From assembly GCA_964402115.1 (NCBI GenBank), contig CAYOBW010000010.1, forward strand, positions 1 through 61,236: a DNA stretch of 61,236 nucleotides. Reading direction: 5' to 3'. The translations under genes and the position numbers were made by a program. Origin of the DNA: CAYOBW01 sp964402115 (lineage in GTDB: Bacteria > Verrucomicrobiota > Kiritimatiellia > UBA8416 > CAYOBW01). Shown piece by piece: positions 31,642-39,283 of the stretch (its first letter is position 1; each line of letters begins with the position of its first letter). The notes beneath the pieces were generated by a model. The model was not told where the DNA came from. It searched no databases and saw only the letters and a list, made by a program, of their open reading frames with translations.

Positions 31642-32739
31642 CTAGTTCCGGATTCCGCACTCGCTCAACAGTTTCTGCAGATTCTCAGCGTCGAACGTCC
31701 CGTCCCACGGCCGCTTGATGAAGGCGACCAACTCCGGCTTCTTGATGAACGACAGGATCTTCAGGGCTTCGTGAGCCTTGCAGTAAACCTGGAGCCGTTT
31801 GCCGGACAACACGATCTCATTCAACAGCTCAGGCCATTCCGAGGCGGGCGGCTGGCCTTCCCCGGGGATCCACTGGATGCCGGCCAGGCCCGGGATGGAA
31901 CACAGGTGCGGCACATGCGGTATCTGACCGGCGCCGTCGAGGTGGTAGAAGGCCCGCTGCAGGCGCTTGCACGAGGCCGCCAGTTCGGGCTTCACGAACG
32001 CCTCGAACATCTCCGGCGAAATCATATAGGCAAAATCGCACTGCAGCATGTAGTAGCTCTGACTGGACAGCATGGGCGTCCATGCCGTGTACCCATGGTT
32101 GGCCGGGGCGATGATCCGGTCGAAACACTCATAGGCCTCCCACCATGCCCGGTGGATCTCCCAGGTCAGCCGCTTGACTTCCTGCGGAGAGTCGTACAAG
32201 TCCGTCAACAGGTTGGTTCCCGGCCGGAAGGACGACAGGACATCCAGCGTGCCGCCCAAGTCGGTTGTCCCCACCTTGACGGCTCCGCCCCAGAGTTGCA
32301 CGGCTGCGTGGAGGAATTCCTCGACACGGCGGAACCAGGGTGCGTCCCTGTCCAGGCTGAAGTGGATGTCCCGGAGATCCTTGCCCTCAAAGCGCCCCGG
32401 ATAGAACCAGACACTGTGCTCGTTGTTCCGGCCCTCCCCGCCGATAAACGCGGCGAGCACGCCAGGGCCGAAGTTGGCCCACCACCACGGAAACGCATCG
32501 CCATGATAGGTTGCATGGCGCAGGTTCCAGGCCTCGTAGGAAAGCAGGATGTCACGCGCCGGAACCGAGAAATCGTGGTGGCTGGCAAAGCGGTAATTGG
32601 GTAGCGGGTGAGCGGCCTGCTTCCCCTGTTCCGTCAGGGGATTCATGAACCAGACAAGGGGCCTTCCCAGCGTGCCGGCCCACCAGCGATCCCAGTTCGA
32701 TTCGACGGACGTCCAATTGAATTGATCGAATGTCTGCAT
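31642..32739 (-). CDS. URO-D superfamily protein, second of three
   Basis: A 365-residue protein from ATG 32739 (MQTFDQFNW). URO-D-like features include the ligand-pocket segment DFAYMISPEMFEAFVKPELA, the barrel strand FYHLDGAGQIPHVPHLC and the closing strand QWIPGEGQPPASEW. It is divergent from the other two URO-D proteins in the window. No signal peptide is seen, so it should act in the cytoplasm. It lies 25 bp after the metallophosphoesterase and 11 bp before the GDPD gene. Its reaction is unknown; a methyl-transfer role is possible only by family analogy. Confidence 0.75.
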   Translation of the reverse strand: MQTFDQFNWTSVESNWDRWWAGTLGRPLVWFMNPLTEQGKQAAHPLPNYRFASHHDFSVPARDILLSYEAWNLRHATYHGDAFPWWWANFGPGVLAAFIGGEGRNNEHSVWFYPGRFEGKDLRDIHFSLDRDAPWFRRVEEFLHAAVQLWGGAVKVGTTDLGGTLDVLSSFRPGTNLLTDLYDSPQEVKRLTWEIHRAWWEAYECFDRIIAPANHGYTAWTPMLSSQSYYMLQCDFAYMISPEMFEAFVKPELAASCKRLQRAFYHLDGAGQIPHVPHLCSIPGLAGIQWIPGEGQPPASEWPELLNEIVLSGKRLQVYCKAHEALKILSFIKKPELVAFIKRPWDGTFDAENLQKLLSECGIRN

Positions 32740-32764
32740 GGTCAGCGGTTCGCGATCGGAATCC

Positions 32765-33796
32765 TCATTTGCTCGGCACGGGCTGCGCTGGCATGGTGCC
32801 ATGGATCGCAATCGCCTTGACGTGCGGCACGCCCCAGCCCTGCGGCGTGTTCATGATCACCGTCATGTGGGTGTCGGTGACGCGCACCACGAAGAACCGC
32901 CCGCTGTCCTTCCACCTGGGCCGGGCGCCGCAGTCCCGCAGCGAGCCGTCGTCGTACAGGTCCAGGGAAGAACCCGGGAACTTCCGGCATTCGTAGTCGG
33001 GGTCGGGCACGCGCTGGCCATCCTTCACGATGTAGCCATGGGAATGGCCGCAGAACACCCCGAGAACGTTGTAGCGGGCCAGCGTCTCGAGCAGCGGCTT
33101 CTGCCGCTCAAACGCCCAATCCCTGTCGATCACGGGCGAGAGGTGGAAGTTGACGATCACCGGCTTGCCCGTGTCGCCCACATGCTTCGCCAAGTCGTCG
33201 CGAATGAACGCCAAGGCGCCGCGGGCGCGCGGCTGGGAATCGTCCTCCACAACCAGATGGGCCTGGATGAAATGGATGCCACTCCACTCCCACGAGTAGT
33301 GCAGTCCGTTCGAGCAGATGTTCAACACCCCGGGACGGGACTCGTTCCGCTGCACAATGTTCGAGACCAGGATATCCCCGCTGTAGTAGTCATGATTTCC
33401 CAGCCCTTCGTAAACCGGGAACTTGCACCGGCGCTCGCCCGTCAAGCCCCAGTCATCGGCAAAGAACGCCCACTGCCCGACCGTTCCGCGGTCGGTCAGG
33501 TCCCCGTTCAGGATCACGCCGGAAACCGGCCCCACCGCGCCGCCGACGGAATCGGGATACGCCGTGCCGGGCAGGGTGTTGATCCGGTCGATGTGCGCCT
33601 GGATCCTCGTATTGGCGTTGGTCCCGTAGTAATGCAGGTCCGAGGCCACGACAAACGTCAGGTCGCGGGCGCCCCAACAGACGCCGGAGCCCAACGCCAA
33701 CCCCGCCATGACCGCCACGAGTCGAGTCGCCAGCCGCCGCACCGCAGACGAGCCGCACCTGTTTTCCGCCCTGCCATTCCTGCCATTTTTGTTCAT
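32765..33796 (-). CDS. Secreted calcineurin-like metallophosphoesterase
   Basis: A 343-residue protein from ATG 33796. A hydrophobic signal (LVAVMAGLALGSGVCWG) is followed by a complete metal-binding set: VASDLHYYG (D-x-H), ILNGDLTD, EGLGNHDYY, VNFHLSPV and FCGHSHG. All ligands of the two-metal site are intact. Such enzymes hydrolyse phosphomono- or diesters outside the cytoplasm. The gene is 8 bp downstream of the transporter gene. It is not closely similar to the two phosphoesterases at the right end of the window. Confidence 0.88.
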   Translation of the reverse strand: MNKNGRNGRAENRCGSSAVRRLATRLVAVMAGLALGSGVCWGARDLTFVVASDLHYYGTNANTRIQAHIDRINTLPGTAYPDSVGGAVGPVSGVILNGDLTDRGTVGQWAFFADDWGLTGERRCKFPVYEGLGNHDYYSGDILVSNIVQRNESRPGVLNICSNGLHYSWEWSGIHFIQAHLVVEDDSQPRARGALAFIRDDLAKHVGDTGKPVIVNFHLSPVIDRDWAFERQKPLLETLARYNVLGVFCGHSHGYIVKDGQRVPDPDYECRKFPGSSLDLYDDGSLRDCGARPRWKDSGRFFVVRVTDTHMTVIMNTPQGWGVPHVKAIAIHGTMPAQPVPSK

Positions 33797-33803
33797 ATCA
33801 TCC

Positions 33804-35162
33804 TCACTCTTCCACCTTTGCGTTCCACACCAGCAACCCGGCCAGACAAGCGAGAACGGAGGAGCCGACCCAGAACAGGACGGCGCTGCTGAAGTCATAA
33901 TGCTTCACGCCGTCCACCATCGTCATATGGCTGTTGATTATGCAGCCGCTGACCTGGTCCTGGATGGCGGATGCCACGTAACTGAAGATGCCGATCATGC
34001 CGACCACCGCCCCGGCCGCCTTCTTGGGCGCAATGTCGACCGCCAGCACGCCACAGGCGCCCAGCAGAAGCCCGCCCATGGCAAAACCGAATAACCCGAA
34101 CGCGAAAGTGAGCACGGCATGGCTGGTTACCGGGAAAACGAAGATCAGGGCCAGCCCGATGAGTTCCAGGATACAGTAGATCAACGTGGCCGGCGGCCGG
34201 CGGCCTTTGAAGACCACGTCGGAAAGAATGCCGTACAGGATGCCACCCGGCACGCCCAGCGCCGTGTTGATCCCCAGCAGTCCTCCCGCCTGCATGGCCG
34301 AGAAGCCGCGGCTCTCCTGCAAGAACAGAATTCCCCAACTGGATACGGCATAGCGGGTAATGTACGTCAGCGACGCGCACAGGCAAATGATCCAGATGGC
34401 CGGTCGCAGGAAGATCGCCCGCTGCGCGGCCCAGGTCGTTTCGGCGGCTGGCTCCGCCACCTGGCCATGCTCGTTCCGCCAGTCCGCGATGTGCGGCAGG
34501 CCGCACGACGCCGGCCGGTCCTGCATCAACCAGTACGCCGCAAAGGCTACGCCAACGCAGGCGAGCGCCGGACTGAGGAAGCCCCAGCGCCACCCCAGAT
34601 AGGTGACCGCCGCGGACGACACCACAAACGTCAACCCCTCGCCGATGGAATGCGACGCGCTCCAGATGCCCCAATACCGCCCCCGCTCGCGGAAGGTGAA
34701 CCAGTTGGACAGGCTCACCACGCACGACCCGGCGCCGATCCCCTGCACATAGCCGTTCAACGCCCACACGGCCACGAACACCCAGAACAAGTTGGACAGG
34801 CCGAAGGCCAGGTTGCAGACGGCGGTCAGCAGCAGGCCGGTGGCAAACAGCTTCCGCACGTTGGCATGGTCGGCCAGGAAGCCGTTGAAGAACTTCCCAA
34901 AGGCGTAGCCATATAGCATGGCGCCGCCGATCTGCCCCAACTGCTCCGGCGTCAGAAGCCCGGCGTCAATCAGGGGTTTCTTGACGACCGACAAACCCAT
35001 CCGGCAGGTGTAATAGAATCCGTACCCCGCCGTCATCGCGATCATGATGCGGGTCCGGTGCCGGCGAAAGAGCTTCCCGATCAGCGTCGGATCGCTGATC
35101 GCCTCAATCGGTTTGGCCGGCCGGAAGTCGAAAAGCCGTGCCACGTTAGCCCGCAAACTCAT
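33804..35162 (-). CDS. MFS transporter of the organophosphate:phosphate antiporter (GlpT/UhpT) family
   Basis: A 452-residue membrane protein from ATG 35162 (MSLRANVARLFDF) with about twelve hydrophobic segments. Family signatures include YGFYYTCRMGLSVVKKPLI near the first helix, YGYAFGKFFNGFLADHANVR in the loop between helices 2 and 3, and NGYVQGIGAGSCVVSLSNWF (each at most part of the conserved block). These match GlpT/UhpT/PgtP carriers that swap sugar-phosphates or glycerol-3-phosphate for inorganic phosphate. It is the first gene of the operon, with operator copy D 49 bp upstream of its ATG. A TATAGT hexamer on the minus strand between operator and ATG may be the -10. Confidence 0.88.
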   Translation of the reverse strand: MSLRANVARLFDFRPAKPIEAISDPTLIGKLFRRHRTRIMIAMTAGYGFYYTCRMGLSVVKKPLIDAGLLTPEQLGQIGGAMLYGYAFGKFFNGFLADHANVRKLFATGLLLTAVCNLAFGLSNLFWVFVAVWALNGYVQGIGAGSCVVSLSNWFTFRERGRYWGIWSASHSIGEGLTFVVSSAAVTYLGWRWGFLSPALACVGVAFAAYWLMQDRPASCGLPHIADWRNEHGQVAEPAAETTWAAQRAIFLRPAIWIICLCASLTYITRYAVSSWGILFLQESRGFSAMQAGGLLGINTALGVPGGILYGILSDVVFKGRRPPATLIYCILELIGLALIFVFPVTSHAVLTFAFGLFGFAMGGLLLGACGVLAVDIAPKKAAGAVVGMIGIFSYVASAIQDQVSGCIINSHMTMVDGVKHYDFSSAVLFWVGSSVLACLAGLLVWNAKVEE

Positions 35163-35210
35163 GCCGATTCCCCCCGTTTGACCGCGCATACTATACAATC
35201 GGCCGCCTCC

Positions 35211-35251
35211 GGTACATTAGCGCGCGCGCATGTTTCCTTAGTCCTTGCGCA
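35211..35251 (-). promoter_or_regulatory. Operator copy D (21-bp direct repeat) before the transporter operon
   Basis: On the minus strand the half-sites are TGCGCAAGGACTAA and TGCGCGCGCGCTAA, starting exactly 21 bp apart, followed by ATGTACC. It shares the half-site TGCGCR-N4-CTAA with copies A, B and C but has a weaker downstream ATGGACA. It ends 49 bp before the transporter ATG. It also covers a TTG that could otherwise be read as the start of the divergent regulator. Confidence 0.75.
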
Positions 35252-35280
35252 CGGCGCCCGGAAGCGGGCATACTCGCCGC

Positions 35281-36405
35281 GTGAAACGGAAACGAGTGTT
35301 GCTGGCTTTCCAGTACTACCACGCCGACTACCACGAGGGCGCCGCCCGGTACGCCCGTGAGCAGGGTTGGATTCTGGATGCGCTCTACGCCGTTGCCCGC
35401 GGCGACACCCCGGATCTCGGCCTGTTGGACGGCATCGTGGTCCACGCCCTCCAGGACGACCCCCTGCGCCGGCTGATCGAACGCAGCCAGCTCCCGACCG
35501 TGGACCTGGCCGGCACGCTGCGGCGCGCCGGCGTGCCCAAGATCATGCACGACTACCCCTCTTTCGGCGCCAAGGCGGCGGACTACTTCATCACGCACGG
35601 TTGGAAGCATCTGGCCTTCTACATGTTCAAGCCCCTTTCCGCCCTCCCCCCCGACCGCGAGCCACTGTACTGGCAGCACTTCCAAGGGACGGCCGTCGCG
35701 CACGGGCGCACGGCGCACCTGCTGGAATGGGCGGGCCCGCGCGGCCGCCTGCCGTGGCTCGTTCGCCGGCTGAAGGAACTGCCGAAGCCGCTGGCCGTCT
35801 GGACGGCAGACGACCCCTCGGCCGTCGATGTGCTCGACGCGGCGGCCCAGGCGGGCCGGCGCGTGCCGGAGGAACTGGCCGTCCTCGGCACGCACAACGA
35901 AACGCCCATCTGCGAGTTCGCGCCACTCCCGCTCTCCAGCCTCGACAGCCACCGACAGCAGCAGGCCTACGCTGCCTGCCGGATCCTGGATCAGCTCATG
36001 CGCGGCCACCGCAACCAGCCGCCAAAGACGGTGATCGAGCCGGGCGAAATCGTCGAGCGGATGTCCACGGGTCATCCCGAGGAGGCCCTGGAGGCCGGCC
36101 TGAAGCGCGCGCTGAGGCTCATCGAAACCCGTTTCGCACGGCCGCTGGCGGCGCGGGAAATCGCCCGGGAAGCCGGCATGTCCGTGCGCCTGCTGCAACG
36201 CCAGCTTCGCCTCCAGACGGGCCGATCGCTGACCGAGTTGCTGGTGCACTGCCGGATGGAGTGTGCCCGCAGACTGCTCCTGCAGACAGGCGACTCCGTG
36301 GAGCGCATCGCGGAGGCCAGCGGCTACGGGAGTCTGTCCGCCTTCTCGCAGGCCTTCAGCCGCGAGGTCGGGATGTCACCCCGCGCCTACCGTTCCCGCG
36401 CCTAG
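35281..36405 (+). CDS. XylR-type AraC-family transcription regulator
   Basis: A 374-residue regulator. GTG 35281 is preferred to a TTG at 35245, because the latter falls inside operator copy D. The N-terminal two-thirds is a LacI/periplasmic-binding-like ligand domain of the XylR kind: HADYHEGAARYAREQGW at the front and VLGTHNETPICEFAPLPLSS before the linker. The C-terminal 100 residues hold two AraC helix-turn-helix units: AREIAREAGMSVRLLQRQL and VERIAEASGYGSLSAFSQAF followed by MSPRAYR. Such regulators bind a sugar or sugar-phosphate and activate at two direct half-sites. It is divergent from the transporter operon and is the best candidate to bind the four 21-bp repeat operators here. Confidence 0.88.
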   Translation: MKRKRVLLAFQYYHADYHEGAARYAREQGWILDALYAVARGDTPDLGLLDGIVVHALQDDPLRRLIERSQLPTVDLAGTLRRAGVPKIMHDYPSFGAKAADYFITHGWKHLAFYMFKPLSALPPDREPLYWQHFQGTAVAHGRTAHLLEWAGPRGRLPWLVRRLKELPKPLAVWTADDPSAVDVLDAAAQAGRRVPEELAVLGTHNETPICEFAPLPLSSLDSHRQQQAYAACRILDQLMRGHRNQPPKTVIEPGEIVERMSTGHPEEALEAGLKRALRLIETRFARPLAAREIAREAGMSVRLLQRQLRLQTGRSLTELLVHCRMECARRLLLQTGDSVERIAEASGYGSLSAFSQAFSREVGMSPRAYRSRA

Positions 36406-36484
36406 CGGTCTTAGGCCATCCTGAGAACCGCTGCGTTTCACCCGTCCATGCTTGACATCCATACTTGACGACTTGAACGCGCCG

Positions 36485-36525
36485 TGCGCATCCGCTAAAA
36501 GGTCTTGCGCGCCCGCTGATGGACA
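36485..36525 (+). promoter_or_regulatory. Operator copy A before the proteasome-like gene
   Basis: Half-sites TGCGCATCCGCTAA (36485) and TGCGCGCCCGCTGA (36506) are 21 bp apart, then ATGGACA at 36519-36525. The TGGACA part resembles a -35 element, and CATAGT lies 18 bp further on as a possible -10. The ATG of the next gene is 66 bp downstream of the site. Confidence 0.75.
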
Positions 36526-36590
36526 GCCGCCGGCAACAAGGTCCATAGTTCTGGCGCTTACCGGGGTTATCCGATGAGGCAGGAGGCGCT

Positions 36591-37235
36591 ATGTTGTACA
36601 TTGCCATGAGCACGACGTTGATCGTTGCCGTCATCTGCAGCGACGGCGTGTTCGTCCGCTCCGACAAGCGCAACACCATCAAGCATCGCAACGGGCCGAC
36701 CGAGTACCACGACGACCTCAACAAGGTGTTCATCGCCACCAACCGGAAAATTGTCATCTACAACCACGGCATCAATCGCATCAATGGCATCCCGTGGCGC
36801 GAGCACGCGGCCGCGCTTGCCGGCCAACTGCAGCAGTCCCAGCCGACCAACCTCACCGCCGTGCTCGACCTTGCCGCTAACTTGCTCGATCCGGCCGTCG
36901 TTGCCGAACTGGGGAGAAACAAGCTTGACGGTTTCTGCGCCTTTGTCGTCATCGTCAAATTGCCCGATGGCCGGTACCACGCCGGGGAAGTTTCCTGGAA
37001 GCGCGGCGCAACCGCGCAGAAGAAGCCGCTGGGACGATTCATCCGCTCCGGATCGGGCGTCAGGTACCTCCAACCCACCGCTCAACAGAAACGGAACGAG
37101 CATTGGTCGGAGCTCACGATGGACGCAGCCAGGGCCGAAGTCGCCGAGTTGTTCGACGCCGCCGTCCAGGCGCAGGAGGCGGCGCAAGGCCAGGAGTTCT
37201 CGCCCGCCTGTGACGACCTCGCCGTCACGCCATGA
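36591..37235 (+). CDS. Proteasome-subunit-like (Ntn-hydrolase fold) protein, putative
   Basis: A 214-residue protein; ATG 36591 has AGGAGG four bases upstream. The beginning reads MLYIAMSTTLIVAVICSDG, then VFVRSDKR and DDLNKVFIA. Aligned by eye to proteasome beta subunits, Thr9 fits Thr1, Asp25 falls exactly at position 17, and Lys45 in LNKVF fits Lys33 of the 'KKxF' strand, with a short insertion between. This would need removal of eight residues, or a start at Met6 plus trimming. Length is close to beta subunits and HslV relatives. No partner ATPase of the HslU/Mpa type is in the window. The fold is likely; proteolytic activity is unproven. Confidence 0.55.
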   Translation: MLYIAMSTTLIVAVICSDGVFVRSDKRNTIKHRNGPTEYHDDLNKVFIATNRKIVIYNHGINRINGIPWREHAAALAGQLQQSQPTNLTAVLDLAANLLDPAVVAELGRNKLDGFCAFVVIVKLPDGRYHAGEVSWKRGATAQKKPLGRFIRSGSGVRYLQPTAQQKRNEHWSELTMDAARAEVAELFDAAVQAQEAAQGQEFSPACDDLAVTP

Positions 37236-37250
37236 CGCCCCCGTTCCGTT

Positions 37251-38585
37251 TCACTGCGTCACTTTCGGGAGGTAGTCTTCGATGTTCTCCACGCTGAGCC
37301 CCATCCATTCGGGATGATGGCGGGGATATGAAGCAATCAGCCCCTGGGCCCGATGCTTCAGTCCCTCCACGCTCAGCCTCGACTTGCTCAGCTTGATGTC
37401 CGCGATCGTAAGCGTCTTCTTCATGTCGTTGACCGCGACCAAGTCGATCTCGTTCTGGTTGCCGCGTTCCCAGTAGGAGCCGATACGGTTGAAGTTCCCG
37501 GTCTCGGCCAGCAGTTCATGGAAGCACTTCTCCAGAAGAAGGCCGCAGTAGACCGAGTAGTCCCGCTTGATGATTTCCCGCACGTAGGCGAAGTTGCCGG
37601 TCTCGATAGCGGAACGGTTGCGGTAAATGAAGCGGAACCACACGTTTAGGAAGTTGTCGGCGATCCGGTATTTCTGGAGCCGGGAATTGGGCTTGGCGTC
37701 GATCGGCTTGTGCCTTGAGATGATGCCAAAGGTGTTCTCCAGCCGATCCAGGTGGCCGCCGATGTCCGCCCCCAGAATGGACTGCATTTCCATCCGGGCG
37801 GTCTTGCCGAGCGAGATCAGTTCCAGGATGGAGAAGTAGGTGCCGTAGTCCCTGCCGAATTCTTCGATTAGCAGGTTCCTTCCTTCGTTGAGCAAGGGGG
37901 AGTCGGCCTGCAGCACGAAGTCCATCATCCGATCGAACGACAGGGCGGAATTGGCTACAAGCAGGTCCAGGTACTTCGGCATGCCGCCCGTCAGGACGTA
38001 GCAATCGAAGAGCGCCTTCATGCCAGTCACTCCGTGGTCCCCCAGGACTTCATGAATCGTTCGGATGGGGAAGGGCTTGAGGGATAGGATGCGGTCCGCC
38101 CTGCCGAACAGGGGCTCCTTCTTCTCCTCGAAGATCCGGTGCATGAGGGAGTAGACCGAACCGATGCAGATCAGGTTCAGCCGGCACTTGCTCTTGTTGA
38201 TGTCCCAGAGGTGCTGGATCTCTGAGTAGACGGCGGGGTTAACCTGGAGGAACTCCTGGAACTCGTCCACGATCAGCGTGAACGGCTCCTTCTTCGAGAT
38301 TTCCAGCAGAAGGCGGAAGATGTCCCGGAACGTCTTGATCTCCCCCACGACCGGCACGTCGAACTGTCGCTGGATGTCCTCCAGGTACGCCGGGCAAAGA
38401 AGGGATTCGGACTTCTTGGAGACGAACAGGTAGAGGTGTCTGCAAGACCGGGCGAACTCCAGGGCCAGGGAAGTCTTTCCGACCCGCCGCCTTCCAGTGA
38501 TGACGGTCATTCGGGCGGAGCCGTCCGTCTGCCTCTCCACCTTGCCCAACTCGGCCAGTTCCCGTTCGCGGTCATAGAACTTCAC
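37251..38585 (-). CDS. AAA+ ATPase of the archaeal-type ATPase / DUF234 family
   Basis: A 444-residue protein. The N-terminal STAND-like ATPase domain opens with FYDRERELAEL and has Walker A ITGRRRVGKTSLA (about residues 28-40) and Walker B FTLIVDEFQEFL. A middle helical region contains TGGMPKYLDL. The C-terminal DUF234-like domain has KYRIADNFLNVWFRFIYRN and a PD-(D/E)XK-type core, WERGNQNEIDLVAVND followed by IADIKLSK, in which Asp and Lys are conserved. These genes are widely spread, often in accessory DNA, and their role is unsettled. It converges with the proteasome-like gene (15 bp between stops). Confidence 0.85.
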   Translation of the reverse strand: MKFYDRERELAELGKVERQTDGSARMTVITGRRRVGKTSLALEFARSCRHLYLFVSKKSESLLCPAYLEDIQRQFDVPVVGEIKTFRDIFRLLLEISKKEPFTLIVDEFQEFLQVNPAVYSEIQHLWDINKSKCRLNLICIGSVYSLMHRIFEEKKEPLFGRADRILSLKPFPIRTIHEVLGDHGVTGMKALFDCYVLTGGMPKYLDLLVANSALSFDRMMDFVLQADSPLLNEGRNLLIEEFGRDYGTYFSILELISLGKTARMEMQSILGADIGGHLDRLENTFGIISRHKPIDAKPNSRLQKYRIADNFLNVWFRFIYRNRSAIETGNFAYVREIIKRDYSVYCGLLLEKCFHELLAETGNFNRIGSYWERGNQNEIDLVAVNDMKKTLTIADIKLSKSRLSVEGLKHRAQGLIASYPRHHPEWMGLSVENIEDYLPKVTQ

Positions 38586-38602
38586 AACAACTCTCCATTA
38601 CA

Positions 38603-38616
38603 GTAACACCGGTTAC
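38603..38616. promoter_or_regulatory. Palindrome just upstream of the ATPase gene
   Basis: GTAAC-ACCG-GTTAC is an inverted repeat (5-bp arms) 17 bp upstream of the ATPase ATG (minus strand, 38585). Its place in the 5' region would fit a small autoregulatory operator. It could be chance. Confidence 0.3.
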
Positions 38617-38792
38617 AATAATTCATCTTGCGGGAATGTAAAGCGGGAAGTTGACTGCTCTTTTCAGGGGGGGCATTCCACCTCCGTAGGGGTTCGTTTG
38701 AGGGACGAGGAGCGGAATCATCGGCCGTCCGGATGGCCTCTGTCGGTGGTGTCGGCGAGGACCCCATCGATAGATCGCAACCGTCCCAGCGG

Positions 38793-38983
38793 GTTCACGA
38801 CAAAGTTGACGGCGTAGTTGGATGCGGTGTGGTTCACGACGAAGTTCTCGGGGTAAGTTGGCCCCTCGGGCTTATCAGGCATACCCTTTCCTCGCTGTCA
38901 ACACACCGTATACGGCCTTCTGCTGCGTGAACCTTGTCGAGAACTATACCGAATCCGACTACGTCGTCAACTTCGTCGTGAAC
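38793..38983. repeat. Inverted repeat element with 58-bp arms
   Basis: The left arm 38793-38850 and the right arm 38926-38983 are inverted copies with about 10 mismatches in 58 bp, mostly transitions. The spacer is 75 bp. Each arm holds two copies of a 19-bp motif close to GTTCACGACRAAGTTSWCG, 39 bp apart, so the element carries four motif copies in mirrored pairs. It could be a MITE-like or REP-doublet element or a protein-binding array. No transposase is visible. Confidence 0.75.
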
Positions 38984-39152
38984 AACTTGGCGTGTCAAAT
39001 CGACCGCTCCCGCTGTCGGCGAGGCTACAGACCCTACGGAGCTGATATGAGCCCTTTTCAGGGGGGGGCAGTTGCAGAGATCCCGGCGGGCATTGCGGGG
39101 AAAGGCGCCGTGCTTGGTCGGATACACCACCGGCTTACTCGACGATGCGCGG

Positions 39153-39193
39153 TGCGCAACCGCTAAGAACATTTGCGCGTGCACTAATGGACA
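39153..39193 (+). promoter_or_regulatory. Operator copy B before the third URO-D gene
   Basis: Half-sites TGCGCAACCGCTAA (39153) and TGCGCGTGCACTAA (39174) are 21 bp apart, with ATGGACA at 39187-39193. A possible -10 CATGGT lies 18 bp after TGGACA. The URO-D start is about 90 bp further on. Confidence 0.75.
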
Positions 39194-39283
39194 GATGGCA
39201 GCGTGATGGTTCATGGTGTGCGCACAAATCGCGATGTAGGCGTCAGGCCATGATTCTGGGCAGAATGGGCAAGGGCGCAGTCG

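Larger units (their letters stand above)
38586..39152. other. Non-coding stretch holding repeats
   Basis: No convincing protein frame on either strand. It holds the ATPase 5' region with a small palindrome, two near-identical copies of CTTTTCAGGGGGGGCA (38660-38675, and 39054-39070 with one extra G), and between them an inverted-repeat element (38793-38983). Operator copy B begins at the right end. Confidence 0.6.

Noticed and set aside
37251..38585. The ATPase as the unfoldase partner of the proteasome-like protein next door
   Set aside because: It belongs to the DUF234-type STAND-like family with a nuclease-like C-terminus, not to HslU, Mpa or ClpX types, and the two genes are convergent.
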